From Labilibaculum sp. (GTDB taxonomy: Bacteria > Bacteroidota > Bacteroidia > Bacteroidales > Marinifilaceae): a stretch of DNA of 64,000 nucleotides. The stretch covers positions 1 through 64,000 of the forward strand of contig JAEINT010000018.1 in NCBI GenBank assembly GCA_016342745.1. The letters run 5' to 3'. Of this stretch, positions 36,884 to 46,745 are shown piece by piece. The notes under the pieces are model-generated. The model was not told where the DNA came from and did not search any database. It was given only the letters and a program-made list of their open reading frames with translations. The stretch's first letter is position 1. Every line of letters begins with the position of its first letter. The position numbers and the translations under genes are program-made.

Positions 36884-37462
36884 ATGGCAAGAAAAACACC
36901 CGCGATTAATTCGAGTTCGATGGCCGATATTGCATTCTTGTTGCTAATTTTCTTTTTAGTTTCGACTACTATGGATGTTGACACAGGTATCTATAAAAAG
37001 CTACCTCCAATTCCAGAGGAAGATGTACCACAGGATGATATTAAGGTTAAACAACGTAATGTTTTAGCTATTTTGGTAAATCGTAACAATGATTTACTGG
37101 TGAATGGAGAAGTTCTTGATATTTCACAATTGCGTGAAAAAACAAAAGAATTCATCTTGAATCCACTTAATAAAGAAGACTTACCTGAGAAGAAACCAAC
37201 TACGATTCCATTTTTTGGAGATGTTATGGTTTCAAAAGGCCTTGTATCTTTGCAGAATGATCGTGGAACTAGTTACGAAATGTACATTAGTGTTCAGGAT
37301 GAATTAGCAGCTGCTTCTCGTGAATTGAAAGATCAGAAAGCAATGCAAAAGTGGAATAAGAAATTCGAAGATTTGGATGAAGAGCAGCAAAATGCTGTAA
37401 GAAAATTCGTTCCGATGCAGATTTCTGAAGCTGAACCAAAAAACATTGGAGGGAAAAAATAA
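36884..37462 (+). CDS. exbD: ExbD/TolR-family protein, first copy
   Basis: A 192-residue protein with one N-terminal membrane helix (about 14-32) preceded by the conserved ARKTPAINSSSMADIAFLLL, whose Asp is the likely proton-carrying residue. The periplasmic part is longer than in E. coli ExbD, with an extra segment after residue 95 and a Gln/Lys-rich end. Its TAA overlaps the ATG of the second exbD by one base (TAATG), so translation is coupled. Confidence 0.93.
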   Translation: MARKTPAINSSSMADIAFLLLIFFLVSTTMDVDTGIYKKLPPIPEEDVPQDDIKVKQRNVLAILVNRNNDLLVNGEVLDISQLREKTKEFILNPLNKEDLPEKKPTTIPFFGDVMVSKGLVSLQNDRGTSYEMYISVQDELAAASRELKDQKAMQKWNKKFEDLDEEQQNAVRKFVPMQISEAEPKNIGGKK

Positions 37463-37929
37463 TGGCAAAATTTAAAAAAGATGGAGGTAAAGAACTTCCT
37501 GAAATTTCGACAGCGTCTCTTCCTGACATCGTATTTATGCTTTTATTCTTCTTCATGGTTAGTACAACTATGCGTGACGTTGAATTGAGTGTAAATTATA
37601 CTCAGCCTAAGGCGAATGAATTGGTGAAGTTAGAAAAGAAGGATTTGGTTAGTAACATTCACGTTGGAGTTCCTTTAAGGAAATTTCAAAAGACGTTTGG
37701 TACAGAACCAAGAATTCAGCTAAACGATCAATTTGCTACAGTTGATGATATTCAAGCTTTTATTAGTACTGAAAGAGAAGCTAGAAAAGAAGAACTACGT
37801 AACAAGTTGACTACATCTCTTAAAGTTGATAGATATACTAAAATGGGTATTATTATTGACATTAAGCAGGAACTTAGAAAAGCAAGTTCGTTGAAATTAA
37901 ATTACTCTGCTCTACAAGCTGCAGAATAA
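37462..37929 (+). CDS. exbD: ExbD/TolR-family protein, second copy
   Basis: A 155-residue protein with a single membrane helix (about 18-35) and the conserved Asp in EISTASLPDIVFMLLFFFMV, followed by a periplasmic domain with DRYTKMGIIIDIKQELRKA. Two different ExbD proteins in one operon suggest a heteromeric stator ring component, as often in Bacteroidota. It ends the operon at a strong terminator. No tonB gene lies in the window. Confidence 0.93.
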   Translation: MAKFKKDGGKELPEISTASLPDIVFMLLFFFMVSTTMRDVELSVNYTQPKANELVKLEKKDLVSNIHVGVPLRKFQKTFGTEPRIQLNDQFATVDDIQAFISTEREARKEELRNKLTTSLKVDRYTKMGIIIDIKQELRKASSLKLNYSALQAAE

Positions 37930-37951
37930 TTTCAATAGCTTATAAATATTT

Positions 37952-37980
37952 AAAGGAGTCCATTTGGGCTCCTTTTTTTT
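37952..37980 (+). terminator. Terminator after the exbB-exbD operon
   Basis: Ten-bp stem AAAGGAGTCC/GGGCTCCTTT (one wobble) with loop ATTT and a T tract to 37980. Confidence 0.92.
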
Positions 37981-38154
37981 GTGCCTATAATTTTGAATTT
38001 TTTCCTAACAAGAAAAGTAGGGACAAGCAAATTGTGTGTTTTGTCAGATCTGAAATCGTTATTTTTTAACGATTTGTTTCTATTTTATTTGAGAGAAGTG
38101 TTGGGGAGTTTTCTTAGGAAATTACTGTTTTCACCTTGGGAAAGGATTGATTTA

Positions 38155-38187
38155 AAACAAAGCTTAACAGGTCGTTAAGCCTTGTTT
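38155..38187 (-). terminator. Terminator downstream of tRNA-Arg
   Basis: On the minus strand AAACAAGGCTTAAC pairs with GTTAAGCTTTGTTT (one mismatch) around GACCT, then TTTT. It begins 17 bp after the tRNA 3' end. Confidence 0.65.
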
Positions 38188-38204
38188 ATGGAATTTCATT
38201 GTTG

Positions 38205-38278
38205 TGACCCGTGGCGGATTCAAACCGCCGACCTTCAGAACCGGAATCTGACGTTCTATTCAGCTGAACTAACGGGCC
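38205..38278 (-). tRNA. tRNA-Arg (anticodon CCG)
   Basis: The reverse complement folds into a full cloverleaf: acceptor stem GGCCCGT/ACGGGTC (one G-U pair), D stem GTTC/GAAC, anticodon stem TCAGA/TCTGA with loop TTCCGGT (anticodon CCG), five-base variable loop AGGTC, and T stem GGCGG/CCGCC with loop TTTGAAT. Discriminator base A. CCA is not encoded. It reads CGG codons, complementing the inosine-modified tRNA-Arg served by TadA. Confidence 0.95.
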
Positions 38279-38499
38279 ATTGCGTGCACAAATTTAAAAA
38301 ATTATTTTGTTCTGCATGTTTATTCTACACAATATCATTTGGGAAATAAATAGCAGCTCGATAAAGGTGTATGCTTAAGGCATTAAGAACCAATTTTTAA
38401 TAAAATCAGACTTCCTCTTCAAACACGATTAATATTTGTAAACTTTTGCTAATTTTGCGGTTCGAAAGCTTCGAATAACCATATTTTATCAATAATACC

Positions 38500-41259
38500 A
38501 TGGAGTACAACTTTAAAGAATTAGAACAAAAGTGGCAAAAGTACTGGGCTGAAGAGAATACCTACAAAGTTGAGGTCGATTCAGATAAGCCAAAATTTTA
38601 CGTACTTGATATGTTTCCTTACCCATCAGGAGCAGGATTGCATGTTGGTCACCCTCTCGGATATATCGCTTCAGATATTTATTCGCGTTACAAAACGCTT
38701 AAAGGGTTTAATGTTCTGCACCCAATGGGATACGATGCTTATGGTTTGCCAGCGGAGCAATATGCGATCCAAACAGGACAGCATCCTGCGGTTACTACAG
38801 AGAAAAATATTACTCGCTACAGAGAGCAATTAAATAAAATTGGTTTCTCTTACGATTGGAATCGTGAAGTTCGGACTTGCGATCCTGAATATTACAAATG
38901 GACTCAGTGGGCATTTATTCAAATGTTTAACCACTATTTCAATAATGAAACAGAAAAAGCAGAATCTATTGAAACTCTAATTGCAAAGTTCGAGGCGAAT
39001 GGAAATGCTTCTGTTAATGCTGCTTGTTCGGAAATTGAACCTTTTACAGCAGAAGAGTGGAAAGCTTATTCTGATACCGAAAAACAGGCAACTCTTTTAA
39101 ATTACCGTTTGGCTTATTTAGCTGATACAATGGTAAACTGGTGTCCCAAATTGGGAACTGTTTTAGCGAACGATGAGGTGAAAGATGGAGCTTCAGTTCG
39201 TGGAGGTCATCCAGTAGAACAAAAGAAGATGCGTCAGTGGTCACTTCGTGTGTCTGCTTATTCAAAGCGTCTTTTAGATGGAATGGAAACTTTAGAGTGG
39301 ACAGATTCATTAAAAGAAATCCAGAAAAACTGGATTGGGCGTTCTGTAGGTGCTGAGGTAAACTTTGAAGTGAAAGGTTCCGATGCCAAAATGGAAGTTT
39401 TTACAACTCGCCCTGATACAATTTTCGGTGTTACTTTTATGGTATTAGCACCAGAAAGTGATTTGGTAAAGGAATTAACAACTTCAGAATGTCAAGCAGA
39501 TATTGATGCTTACATCGAGGCAACAAAAAAGAGAACCGAAAGAGAACGTTTAGCTGATGTTAAAACAATAAGTGGTGCGTTTACTGGTGCCTATGCAATT
39601 AATCCTTTTACAGGTGAAGAAATTCCTGTTTGGGTTAGTGATTATGTGTTAGCTGGATACGGAACAGGTGCTATTATGGCGGTTCCTGCTCACGATAGTC
39701 GCGATTATGCATTTGCAAAGCATTTTGACTTGCCTATTATTCAAGTGGTTTCAGGAGGTGATATCTCCAAGGAATCATATGATGCAAAAGAGGGACAGTC
39801 GATGAACTCTGATTTCTTAAACGGATTAGACGTTAAAGATGCTATTGTAAAGGCAAATGAGGAAGTTGAAGCAAGAGGTTTAGGAAAGAAAAAAATTAAC
39901 TATAGATTGAGAGATGCTATTTTCTCTCGTCAAAGATATTGGGGAGAACCATTCCCAGTTTATTTCAAAGAGGGTATGCCTCAAATGATGGATTTGGATA
40001 AATTGCCATTGGAGCTACCTGAAATTGACAAATATTTGCCAACTGAAAGTGGTGAGCCACCTTTGGGACGAGCAACAGATTGGACTACCGAAGATGGGTT
40101 TCCAATTGAATTAAATACCATGCCTGGATTTGCAGGATCATCAGCATATTACTTGCGTTATATGGATCCTCGTAATAACGATTCCTTGGTTTCTAAGGAA
40201 GCGAATGAATATTGGCAGGATGTTGATTTATACATCGGTGGTACAGAGCATGCTACAGGTCACTTGATTTATTCTCGTTTTTGGAATAAATTCTTGTTCG
40301 ATATCAACGAAGTTTGCAAAGATGAGCCATTCAAAAAGTTGATCAACCAAGGAATGATTCAAGGTCGTTCAAACTTTGTATACAGACTTAAAGATTCTAA
40401 TCAATACGTTTCTCACGGATTAAGAAAAGAATACGAAACAACAGCAATTCATGTTGATGTAAACATTGTGAAAAATGATGTTCTTGATTTAGAAGCTTTC
40501 AAAAATTGGATGCCGGAATACAAGGATGCTGAATTCATATTAGAAGATGGTAAATACATTTGTGGTTGGGCAGTTGAAAAAATGTCTAAATCGATGTTTA
40601 ATGTGGTAAACCCTGATGTAATTGTTGACGAATATGGTGCGGATACACTTCGTTTGTACGAAATGTTCTTAGGACCATTGGAAGCTCACAAGCCATGGGA
40701 TACAAATGGAATTGACGGAGTTCATAAATTTCTTAAGAAATTATGGAGACTTTTCCATGCCAATGATAAATTCGAAGTATCTGATGCTGAAGCAAGCAAA
40801 GATGAATTGAAAGTTCTTCATAAAACCATCAAGAAAATTCAAGATGATATTGAACGTTTTTCTTTCAATACATCAATTTCAGCTTTTATGATTTGTGTAA
40901 ACGAATTGTATACCTTAAAGTGTAACAACAAGGCTGTTTTGGAAGATTTACTTGTCATTCTTGCGCCATTTGCACCTCATATTTCAGAAGAGCTTTGGGC
41001 ATTGTGTGGAAATACAAACAGTATTACCAAAGCAAGTTTTCCAGAGTTTAACGAAAGTTTTGTTCAGGAAAACAATCATAAATATCCCGTCTCGTTTAAT
41101 GGGAAAATGAGATTCATGTTGGAGCTGCCATTAAGTATGAGTAAAGATGAAATTGAACAAGCAGTTTTGGCTCATGAGATTTCACAAAAATGGATTGATG
41201 GTAAAACGCCTAAAAAGATCATTATTGTCCCTAAAAAGATAATAAATATCGTAGTTTAA
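38500..41259 (+). CDS. leuS: Leucyl-tRNA synthetase
   Basis: Class I synthetase. The 919-residue protein has the HIGH motif as HVGH (48-51), a connective-polypeptide editing domain (about 230-440, with [18 protein letters not shown] and [13 protein letters not shown]), and the KMSKS motif in [15 protein letters not shown] (about 697). It is somewhat longer than the E. coli enzyme (860 residues), with an extra segment around residues 155-185. A TAATTTTG box at 38450-38457 is a likely -7 element. It stands alone with a very strong terminator. Confidence 0.98.
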   Translation: MEYNFKELEQKWQKYWAEENTYKVEVDSDKPKFYVLDMFPYPSGAGLHVGHPLGYIASDIYSRYKTLKGFNVLHPMGYDAYGLPAEQYAIQTGQHPAVTTEKNITRYREQLNKIGFSYDWNREVRTCDPEYYKWTQWAFIQMFNHYFNNETEKAESIETLIAKFEANGNASVNAACSEIEPFTAEEWKAYSDTEKQATLLNYRLAYLADTMVNWCPKLGTVLANDEVKDGASVRGGHPVEQKKMRQWSLRVSAYSKRLLDGMETLEWTDSLKEIQKNWIGRSVGAEVNFEVKGSDAKMEVFTTRPDTIFGVTFMVLAPESDLVKELTTSECQADIDAYIEATKKRTERERLADVKTISGAFTGAYAINPFTGEEIPVWVSDYVLAGYGTGAIMAVPAHDSRDYAFAKHFDLPIIQVVSGGDISKESYDAKEGQSMNSDFLNGLDVKDAIVKANEEVEARGLGKKKINYRLRDAIFSRQRYWGEPFPVYFKEGMPQMMDLDKLPLELPEIDKYLPTESGEPPLGRATDWTTEDGFPIELNTMPGFAGSSAYYLRYMDPRNNDSLVSKEANEYWQDVDLYIGGTEHATGHLIYSRFWNKFLFDINEVCKDEPFKKLINQGMIQGRSNFVYRLKDSNQYVSHGLRKEYETTAIHVDVNIVKNDVLDLEAFKNWMPEYKDAEFILEDGKYICGWAVEKMSKSMFNVVNPDVIVDEYGADTLRLYEMFLGPLEAHKPWDTNGIDGVHKFLKKLWRLFHANDKFEVSDAEASKDELKVLHKTIKKIQDDIERFSFNTSISAFMICVNELYTLKCNNKAVLEDLLVILAPFAPHISEELWALCGNTNSITKASFPEFNESFVQENNHKYPVSFNGKMRFMLELPLSMSKDEIEQAVLAHEISQKWIDGKTPKKIIIVPKKIINIVV

Positions 41260-41287
41260 GAGAATAAAATAAAGTTGTATATTATAC

Positions 41288-41327
41288 AAAGGGCTTTGTT
41301 TTCTTCTGAAAACAAAGCCCTTTTTTT
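41288..41327 (+). terminator. Terminator after leuS
   Basis: Perfect 16-bp stem (41288-41303 with 41308-41323), loop TTCT, followed by Ts; the strongest hairpin in the window. Confidence 0.95.
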
Positions 41328-41354
41328 GTCTAAATATTTAATACGTACTGTCTA

Positions 41355-42215
41355 ATGAAATTTTCAATCGCTGAAGCGAAATCCTATCTTATTATTACCT
41401 TAGGATTATGCATCTATAGTTTTGGTTGGACTGCTTTTTTAATTCCATCTGAAATAGTGGCAGGAGGAGTTGGAGGTATCGGAACCATCATTTACTATGC
41501 CTCGGGAGAAACCATCCCTGTTGGTTATTCCTTTTTTGTAATTAATATTTTCTTGATTTTAATTGCCTTGAAAGTTCTGGGTAGTCGTTTTGGGATCAAA
41601 ACAATTTTTGGGATTATTGTAGGTTCTGTTCTGTTATACTTTCAGCAGCAATGGATTACGGAACCTTTAGTAGATGAGAAATTTATGGCGAGTATCATTG
41701 GTGGTATTTTAGCTGGTGTTGGTATTGGAATTACGTTAACACAAGGCGGAAGTACAGGTGGAACCGATATTGTTGCCATGATGATTAACAAGTATCGAAA
41801 TATTGGCCCTGGTAGAGTCATACTCTATATCGATATTTTTATCATTGCTTCTTCCTATATTATCTTTGAGGATATTTCAACAATTGTGTATGGTTATGTG
41901 GAAATGGGTGTGGCAGCTTATACCATCGATATGATGATATCTGGTTCTAAGCAATCAGCTCAGCTTTTTATCATGTCAACCAAATACGAAGAAGTTGCAG
42001 AAATGCTTAGCGAGGAAACAGGTAGAGGTATATCAATGCTTCACAGTACTGGTTGGTACACTCGAAAAGATACAATGATGTTAATGATCGTTGTGCGTAA
42101 GCATGAAACACAATATATCTTTAGAGTTGTTAAAGAACTTGATCCAAAAGCTTTTATTACTATGGGGTCAGTAATGGGCGTATTTGGAGAAGGGTTCGAA
42201 GAAATAAGAGCATAA
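41355..42215 (+). CDS. YitT-family membrane protein, first copy
   Basis: A 286-residue protein with five or six membrane helices in the first 190 residues (for example LIITLGLCIYSFGWTAFLIP, GGILAGVGIGITLTQGGSTG) and a C-terminal soluble DUF2179-like domain (about 205-280). The conserved GGSTGGTDIVAMMINKY is typical of the family. Function is unknown; a transport role is often assumed. It is followed 26 bp later by a second copy. Confidence 0.9.
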   Translation: MKFSIAEAKSYLIITLGLCIYSFGWTAFLIPSEIVAGGVGGIGTIIYYASGETIPVGYSFFVINIFLILIALKVLGSRFGIKTIFGIIVGSVLLYFQQQWITEPLVDEKFMASIIGGILAGVGIGITLTQGGSTGGTDIVAMMINKYRNIGPGRVILYIDIFIIASSYIIFEDISTIVYGYVEMGVAAYTIDMMISGSKQSAQLFIMSTKYEEVAEMLSEETGRGISMLHSTGWYTRKDTMMLMIVVRKHETQYIFRVVKELDPKAFITMGSVMGVFGEGFEEIRA

Positions 42216-42241
42216 CATCTACAATTAATTTATCTATTTTG

Positions 42242-43114
42242 ATGAAAAATATATTTAAAACAACAGATTTAAAAGAATCATTGCGGTCTTATTTTGTAAT
42301 AACAATTGGTCTTTTAATTGGTTCTCTTGCATGGACAGGATTTATTATTCCTGCAGGAATTGTAGGTTCAGGAGTTACTGGAATTGGTACAATTATCTAT
42401 TATGTAGCTGGTGTTAAAGTTGGTTATAGTGTGTTCCTTATTAATTCAGTACTCCTTTTAGCATCTTTAAGAGTATTAGGCTTCAGTTTTGGACTTAAGA
42501 CCATTTATGGAATATTCGTCATTTCATTTTTTCTTTGGCTATTTCAGTCAATAATAACAGAGCCTTTGGTTTCCGACCGATTTATGTGTTCAATTATTGG
42601 TGGAATTATGGCAGGAGCAGGAGCAGGTATTATTCTTTCAAGGGGTGGAAGTACTGGCGGTACAGACATTCTTGCCATGATGATTAATAAGTACAAAAAT
42701 TATAGCATCGGGCAATTATTACTTACCATCGACGTTATCATTATCTCTTCTTCATACTTCTTGGAAAATTCAATCGAGCAGGTCGTTTATGGTTTTGTAA
42801 CCATGGGGGTAAGTGCTTATTGTGTTGATATGATAATTGAAGGAAGTAAACAATCGGTTCAACTCATCATTTTTACTAGAAAACCTGAAGAAATACGAAA
42901 AGAAGTTATTCATGCTCTTGATCAGGGACTTACCATTATAAATGGGACTGGTGGTTATAGCGAAGAAGATGTGAAAGTTCTTATGGTTTTGGCTAAGAAG
43001 AAAGAGTCACAAGCTATCTTACGAATGGTTAAATTGGTCGACCCAGATGCTTTTATTTCTATGGGAAGTGTTATGGGAGTTTACGGTCAAGGTTTTGATA
43101 AGATAAAGTCTTAA
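42242..43114 (+). CDS. YitT-family membrane protein, second copy
   Basis: A 290-residue paralogue of the preceding protein, with the same layout and the shared blocks GGSTGGTDILAMMINKYKN and DPDAFISMGSVMGVYGQGF. The two differ in the N terminus and the soluble domain. The ATG at 42242 is preferred to the TTG one codon before. Tandem arrangement suggests a heteromeric complex or recent duplication with divergence. Confidence 0.9.
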   Translation: MKNIFKTTDLKESLRSYFVITIGLLIGSLAWTGFIIPAGIVGSGVTGIGTIIYYVAGVKVGYSVFLINSVLLLASLRVLGFSFGLKTIYGIFVISFFLWLFQSIITEPLVSDRFMCSIIGGIMAGAGAGIILSRGGSTGGTDILAMMINKYKNYSIGQLLLTIDVIIISSSYFLENSIEQVVYGFVTMGVSAYCVDMIIEGSKQSVQLIIFTRKPEEIRKEVIHALDQGLTIINGTGGYSEEDVKVLMVLAKKKESQAILRMVKLVDPDAFISMGSVMGVYGQGFDKIKS

Positions 43115-43205
43115 AAAAGCTTAAATCAATAAAGATGGGTAATAGCTTGTTGTACAACTATAATAATAGTTATACCTTTAGGCTTCTAAAAAATAACGAT
43201 CCACG

Positions 43206-44477
43206 ATGAAAAAATTCTTCAATTATAAATTCTTCCTGATTGCAGGTGCTGTTCTCTTAGGTTTAATTGTTTTAAAATGGCTTTCGAAAGAGAATCAAGT
43301 AAAAGAAATTGCACAGGAAACAGTTGTAATTGATACAACGGAAAAAGAACAAATTCATTTAAAGTATGGATTTCCAATTGAAGAATTTAATGTCGAAACC
43401 AATAGAGTAAAGAGAAATCATAGTTTGTCTACTATTTTGAGACAATATGATGTTAGCTTCGGAACAATTGATAAAATAGCTCGAAAAGCTAAGAAGGTAT
43501 TTAATGTTCGTAGAATTAAATCTGGACATGAATATTCAATTCTCTTTACAAAGGATAGTTTAAAAATGCCAGAATATTTCGTTTACGAGAATACGCCTGT
43601 AGAATATATTGTTTTTGACTTACGTGATACCTTAAACGTATTTAAGGGCGAAAAGGAAATTGTTAAACATAGGAGACAAATTAAAGGGAGTATTGAATCG
43701 TCCTTGTGGAATGCGATGGTGGAAGCCGAAGCAGACCCTTTGCTTTCTGTGGAGTTGTCTGATATTTATGCATGGACTATTGATTTCTTTGGAATTGGTA
43801 AGGGTGATCAGTTTAATATTATTTATGAAGAATCTTATGTTGATGACAAGCCAATTCATCAGTTGAAAGTAATTGCTGCAAACTTTGTGCATCATAAGTC
43901 GAATAACTACGCATTTGCTTTTGTTGAAGATGAAAAGGACGGATTTTTTGATGAGGAAGGTAAAAGTTTACAAAAAGCCTTTTTAAAAGCACCACTTCGT
44001 TTTTCAAGAATTAGTTCTAAATTTTCGAACCGAAGATATCATCCTGTTTTAAAGCGTTATCGTGCTCATCATGGAGTCGATTATGCTGCCCCATCAGGAA
44101 CTCCTGTTCATACCATTGGAGATGGTGTTATCATTAAAAGAGGATATCAGAAAAATGGTGGTGGAAATTACTTAAAGATTAAACACAATAGTGTTTACAC
44201 TACTACATATATGCACTTGTCACGATTTGCAAAAGGTATGAAATCGGGTGCTAGGGTTAAGCAAGGACAAACAATAGCCTACGTTGGGACTACTGGTTTA
44301 TCGACTGGTCCACATCTAGATTTTAGAGTTTATAAAAATGGAAGTGCAATCAATCCTTTAAATGTGAAATCACCTCCTGTTTCTCCTGTTAAAAAGGAGA
44401 ACGAAGTAAGATATCAGTTAGTGATGGAGAGCTTAATGCAAGAGCTTAATAAAGAAGAAGCAATTACCTTAGAGTAA
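43206..44477 (+). CDS. M23-family peptidase (LytM-like), membrane-anchored
   Basis: A 423-residue protein with an N-terminal membrane anchor (about 8-25), a 260-residue middle part that includes an OapA/LysM-like region (LSTILRQYDVSFGTIDKIAR), and a C-terminal M23 domain (about 285-395). The first zinc motif is intact in RAHHGVDYAAPSGTPV, but the usual HxH is HLD in GPHLDFRV, so the third ligand is Asp in place of His. Such variants occur in Bacteroidota, and the enzyme may still cut peptidoglycan cross-bridges or act as an activator. Its 3' end overlaps the convergent purN by 9 bp. Confidence 0.93.
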   Translation: MKKFFNYKFFLIAGAVLLGLIVLKWLSKENQVKEIAQETVVIDTTEKEQIHLKYGFPIEEFNVETNRVKRNHSLSTILRQYDVSFGTIDKIARKAKKVFNVRRIKSGHEYSILFTKDSLKMPEYFVYENTPVEYIVFDLRDTLNVFKGEKEIVKHRRQIKGSIESSLWNAMVEAEADPLLSVELSDIYAWTIDFFGIGKGDQFNIIYEESYVDDKPIHQLKVIAANFVHHKSNNYAFAFVEDEKDGFFDEEGKSLQKAFLKAPLRFSRISSKFSNRRYHPVLKRYRAHHGVDYAAPSGTPVHTIGDGVIIKRGYQKNGGGNYLKIKHNSVYTTTYMHLSRFAKGMKSGARVKQGQTIAYVGTTGLSTGPHLDFRVYKNGSAINPLNVKSPPVSPVKKENEVRYQLVMESLMQELNKEEAITLE

Positions 44478-45029
44478 TTGCTCAATAATTTTAGGGAAAA
44501 ATTCGTACTCTAATTGATGAATTTTTTCGGCTACATCATCAGCAGTGTCGTTAGGAAAAACATCACATTTCGTTTGAAAAACAATTTTACCTTCATCGTA
44601 TTTTTCATTTACCATGTGAATGGTAATTCCAGTTTCTGTTTCTTTATTTGCAACAACAGCTTTGTGAATATTCATTCCGTACATTCCTTTTCCTCCATAC
44701 TTAGGAAGTAGAGCTGGGTGAATATTAACAATAGAATTCGGAAATTTCCGCAATAAATTAAGAGGAAGTAGCCATAGAAATCCAGCTAAAACAAGAAAAT
44801 CGACCTGCTTTTCGCCTAAAAAATCAACGATTTTATCCGTTTCGTTAAATTCTGAGCGAGAAAAAACGAAAGTTGGAATATTTAAGTTTTTCGCTCTGGA
44901 TAGCACAAAGGCATTAGTGTTGTTAGAAAGTATTGCAGAAATTTCAAAATCAGGTTTATCGCTAAAATATCTTGCAATATTTTCGGCATTACTTCCTGAT
45001 CCGGAGGCAAATATAGCTATCTTTTTCAT
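44469..45029 (-). CDS. purN: Phosphoribosylglycinamide formyltransferase
   Basis: Third step of purine synthesis, using 10-formyl-tetrahydrofolate. From the ATG giving MKKIAIFASGSGSNAENI the protein has 186 residues, the standard size. The GSGSN phosphate loop, the catalytic NIHPALLP (Asn-x-His, about residue 106) and GITIHMVNEKYDEGKIV are present. An ATG 48 bases upstream is in frame, but a -7 box at 45058-45065 lies downstream of it, so it would not be transcribed from that promoter. It is convergent with the M23 gene and divergent from acpP. Confidence 0.95.
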   Translation of the reverse strand: MKKIAIFASGSGSNAENIARYFSDKPDFEISAILSNNTNAFVLSRAKNLNIPTFVFSRSEFNETDKIVDFLGEKQVDFLVLAGFLWLLPLNLLRKFPNSIVNIHPALLPKYGGKGMYGMNIHKAVVANKETETGITIHMVNEKYDEGKIVFQTKCDVFPNDTADDVAEKIHQLEYEFFPKIIEQLL

Positions 45030-45057
45030 GTTGATTTTTAGTGTTGTCTCAATTATA

Positions 45058-45065
45058 CAAATATA
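45058..45065 (-). promoter_or_regulatory. -7 box of purN
   Basis: On the minus strand TATATTTG, an exact TAnnTTTG match, about 29 bp upstream of the chosen start. No clear -33 box. It helps select the start at 45029. Confidence 0.5.
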
Positions 45066-45119
45066 TGCAAAATGCATTTCGAAGGGGAATTATTTCGCAG
45101 AAAAGGAAAAAGAATTACC

Positions 45120-45148
45120 TTTGACCGCAACTTTGTGAAATAAATTTG
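45120..45148 (+). promoter_or_regulatory. Promoter of the acpP-fabF-rnc operon
   Basis: TTTG at 45120-45123 and TAAATTTG at 45141-45148 are 17 nt apart. A start near 45155 gives a leader of about 75 nt. Confidence 0.6.
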
Positions 45149-45230
45149 AATTATTTAGAGTAAATTTATTTCTTTGCACAGTTGAAAAATTAATTAGTTT
45201 ATATATTTAATCACTTAAAATTTAAAAGTT

Positions 45231-45467
45231 ATGTCTGATATTGCATCTAGAGTAAAAGCTATCATAGTTGATAAGTTGGGTGTGGACGAAACTGAAGTTA
45301 CACTTGAGGCTAGTTTCACTAACGATCTTGGAGCTGATTCATTGGATACAGTTGAGTTGATCATGGAATTCGAAAAGGAATTTAATATTGCTATTCCAGA
45401 CGATCAAGCAGAAAACATTGGTACAGTAGGTGACGCTATTTCTTACATCGGAGAGAACGCTAAGTAA
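45231..45467 (+). CDS. acpP: Acyl carrier protein
   Basis: Carries acyl intermediates of fatty-acid synthesis on a phosphopantetheine arm. The 78-residue acidic protein has the attachment serine in [10 protein letters not shown] (Ser37). Length and motif are standard. It is followed 21 bp later by fabF and then rnc, a common bacterial order. Confidence 0.98.
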   Translation: MSDIASRVKAIIVDKLGVDETEVTLEASFTNDLGADSLDTVELIMEFEKEFNIAIPDDQAENIGTVGDAISYIGENAK

Positions 45468-45488
45468 TTATTAACCAGAACCTTTTTT

Positions 45489-46742
45489 ATGGAATTTAGA
45501 AGAGTAGTGGTTACTGGTCTCGGAACAATTAACCCAATCGGTAATAATATTGCCGAATATTGGGAGAATTTGGAGAACGGAGTGAGTGGATCTGGAAAGA
45601 TTACTCATTTTGATGCTTCAAAGTTCAAGACTCAGTTTGCCTGCGAAGTTAAAAATTTCGAGCCTAAAGATTTTTTCGATCGTAAGGAAGTACGAAAGTT
45701 AGATTTGTATGCTCAATACGCTTTGGTTGCTACCAAAGAAGCTATGGAGGATTCAAAGCTAGATCTTGAATCGGAAGATTTGACAAGGGCCGGAGTAATC
45801 TGGGGTTCTGGTATTGGCGGAATTAAAACCTTCTTAGATGAAGTTACAGGATATGCAAACGGGGATGGAACTCCTCGTTTCTCTCCTTTCTTCATTCCTA
45901 AGATGATTTCTGATATTGCCGCCGGTCATATTTCTATGAAATATGGCTTCCAAGGACCAAATTATGGTACTGTTTCTGCATGTGCATCCGCTTCACACGC
46001 TATGATTGATGCGATGAACTATATCCGTTTGGGTAAGGCTGATATTTTTATCACCGGTGGTTCTGAAGCATCTATTAATGAAGCTGGGTTGGGTGGATTT
46101 AATTCTATGCAGGCACTGTCTACTAATAATGAGGAGTACGAAAGTGCATCTCGTCCTTTCTGTAAAACTCGTGACGGTTTCGTTATGGGTGAGGGAGGTG
46201 GATGTTTGATATTCGAAGAATACGAGCATGCTAAAAAACGAGGAGCAAAAATCTACGCCGAAATTGTTGGTGGAGGAATGTCAGGTGATGCATATCACCT
46301 AACAGCAACTCATCCTGACGGACGAGGAGCCATTAACGCTATGAAAATGGCTTTAAACGATGCTAATCTTACACCTGAAGATATTGATTATATCAATGTT
46401 CATGGAACATCAACACCTGTTGGTGATATTCCTGAGACTAGAGCTCTTCAGACAGTGTTCGGAGAACATGCATACAAATTGAACATTAGTTCTACTAAAT
46501 CGATGACTGGTCACCTATTGGGAGCAGCAGGTTCTGTTGAGGCTATTGCTTGTATTTTAGCAATGAAGAATCAAACAGTTCCTCCTACAATCAATCACAG
46601 AGAAAGTGATCCAGATATCAATGAGAAGCTAAACCTAACACTTCATAAAGCTCAAAAACGTGAAATTCGCGCTGCTTTGAGTAATACTTTTGGGTTTGGT
46701 GGACACAATGCTTCGGTAATTTTCAAACCTTTTACTGATTAA
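45489..46742 (+). CDS. fabF: 3-oxoacyl-ACP synthase II (beta-ketoacyl-ACP synthase)
   Basis: Condensing enzyme of fatty-acid elongation. The 417-residue thiolase-fold protein has the nucleophile Cys in VSACASASHAM (about 164), the first His in VHGTSTPVGD (about 304) and the second in STKSMTGHLLGAAG (about 341). N-terminal RRVVVTGLGTINPIG is typical. It is translated just after acpP and 3 bp before rnc. Confidence 0.98.
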   Translation: MEFRRVVVTGLGTINPIGNNIAEYWENLENGVSGSGKITHFDASKFKTQFACEVKNFEPKDFFDRKEVRKLDLYAQYALVATKEAMEDSKLDLESEDLTRAGVIWGSGIGGIKTFLDEVTGYANGDGTPRFSPFFIPKMISDIAAGHISMKYGFQGPNYGTVSACASASHAMIDAMNYIRLGKADIFITGGSEASINEAGLGGFNSMQALSTNNEEYESASRPFCKTRDGFVMGEGGGCLIFEEYEHAKKRGAKIYAEIVGGGMSGDAYHLTATHPDGRGAINAMKMALNDANLTPEDIDYINVHGTSTPVGDIPETRALQTVFGEHAYKLNISSTKSMTGHLLGAAGSVEAIACILAMKNQTVPPTINHRESDPDINEKLNLTLHKAQKREIRAALSNTFGFGGHNASVIFKPFTD

Positions 46743-46745
46743 TTT

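Noticed and set aside
37981-38178. 65-codon frame between the exbD terminator and tRNA-Arg
   Set aside because: Starts with GTG at the end of the T tract of a terminator, has no promoter, and its 3' end runs into the tRNA terminator hairpin. Treated as non-coding.
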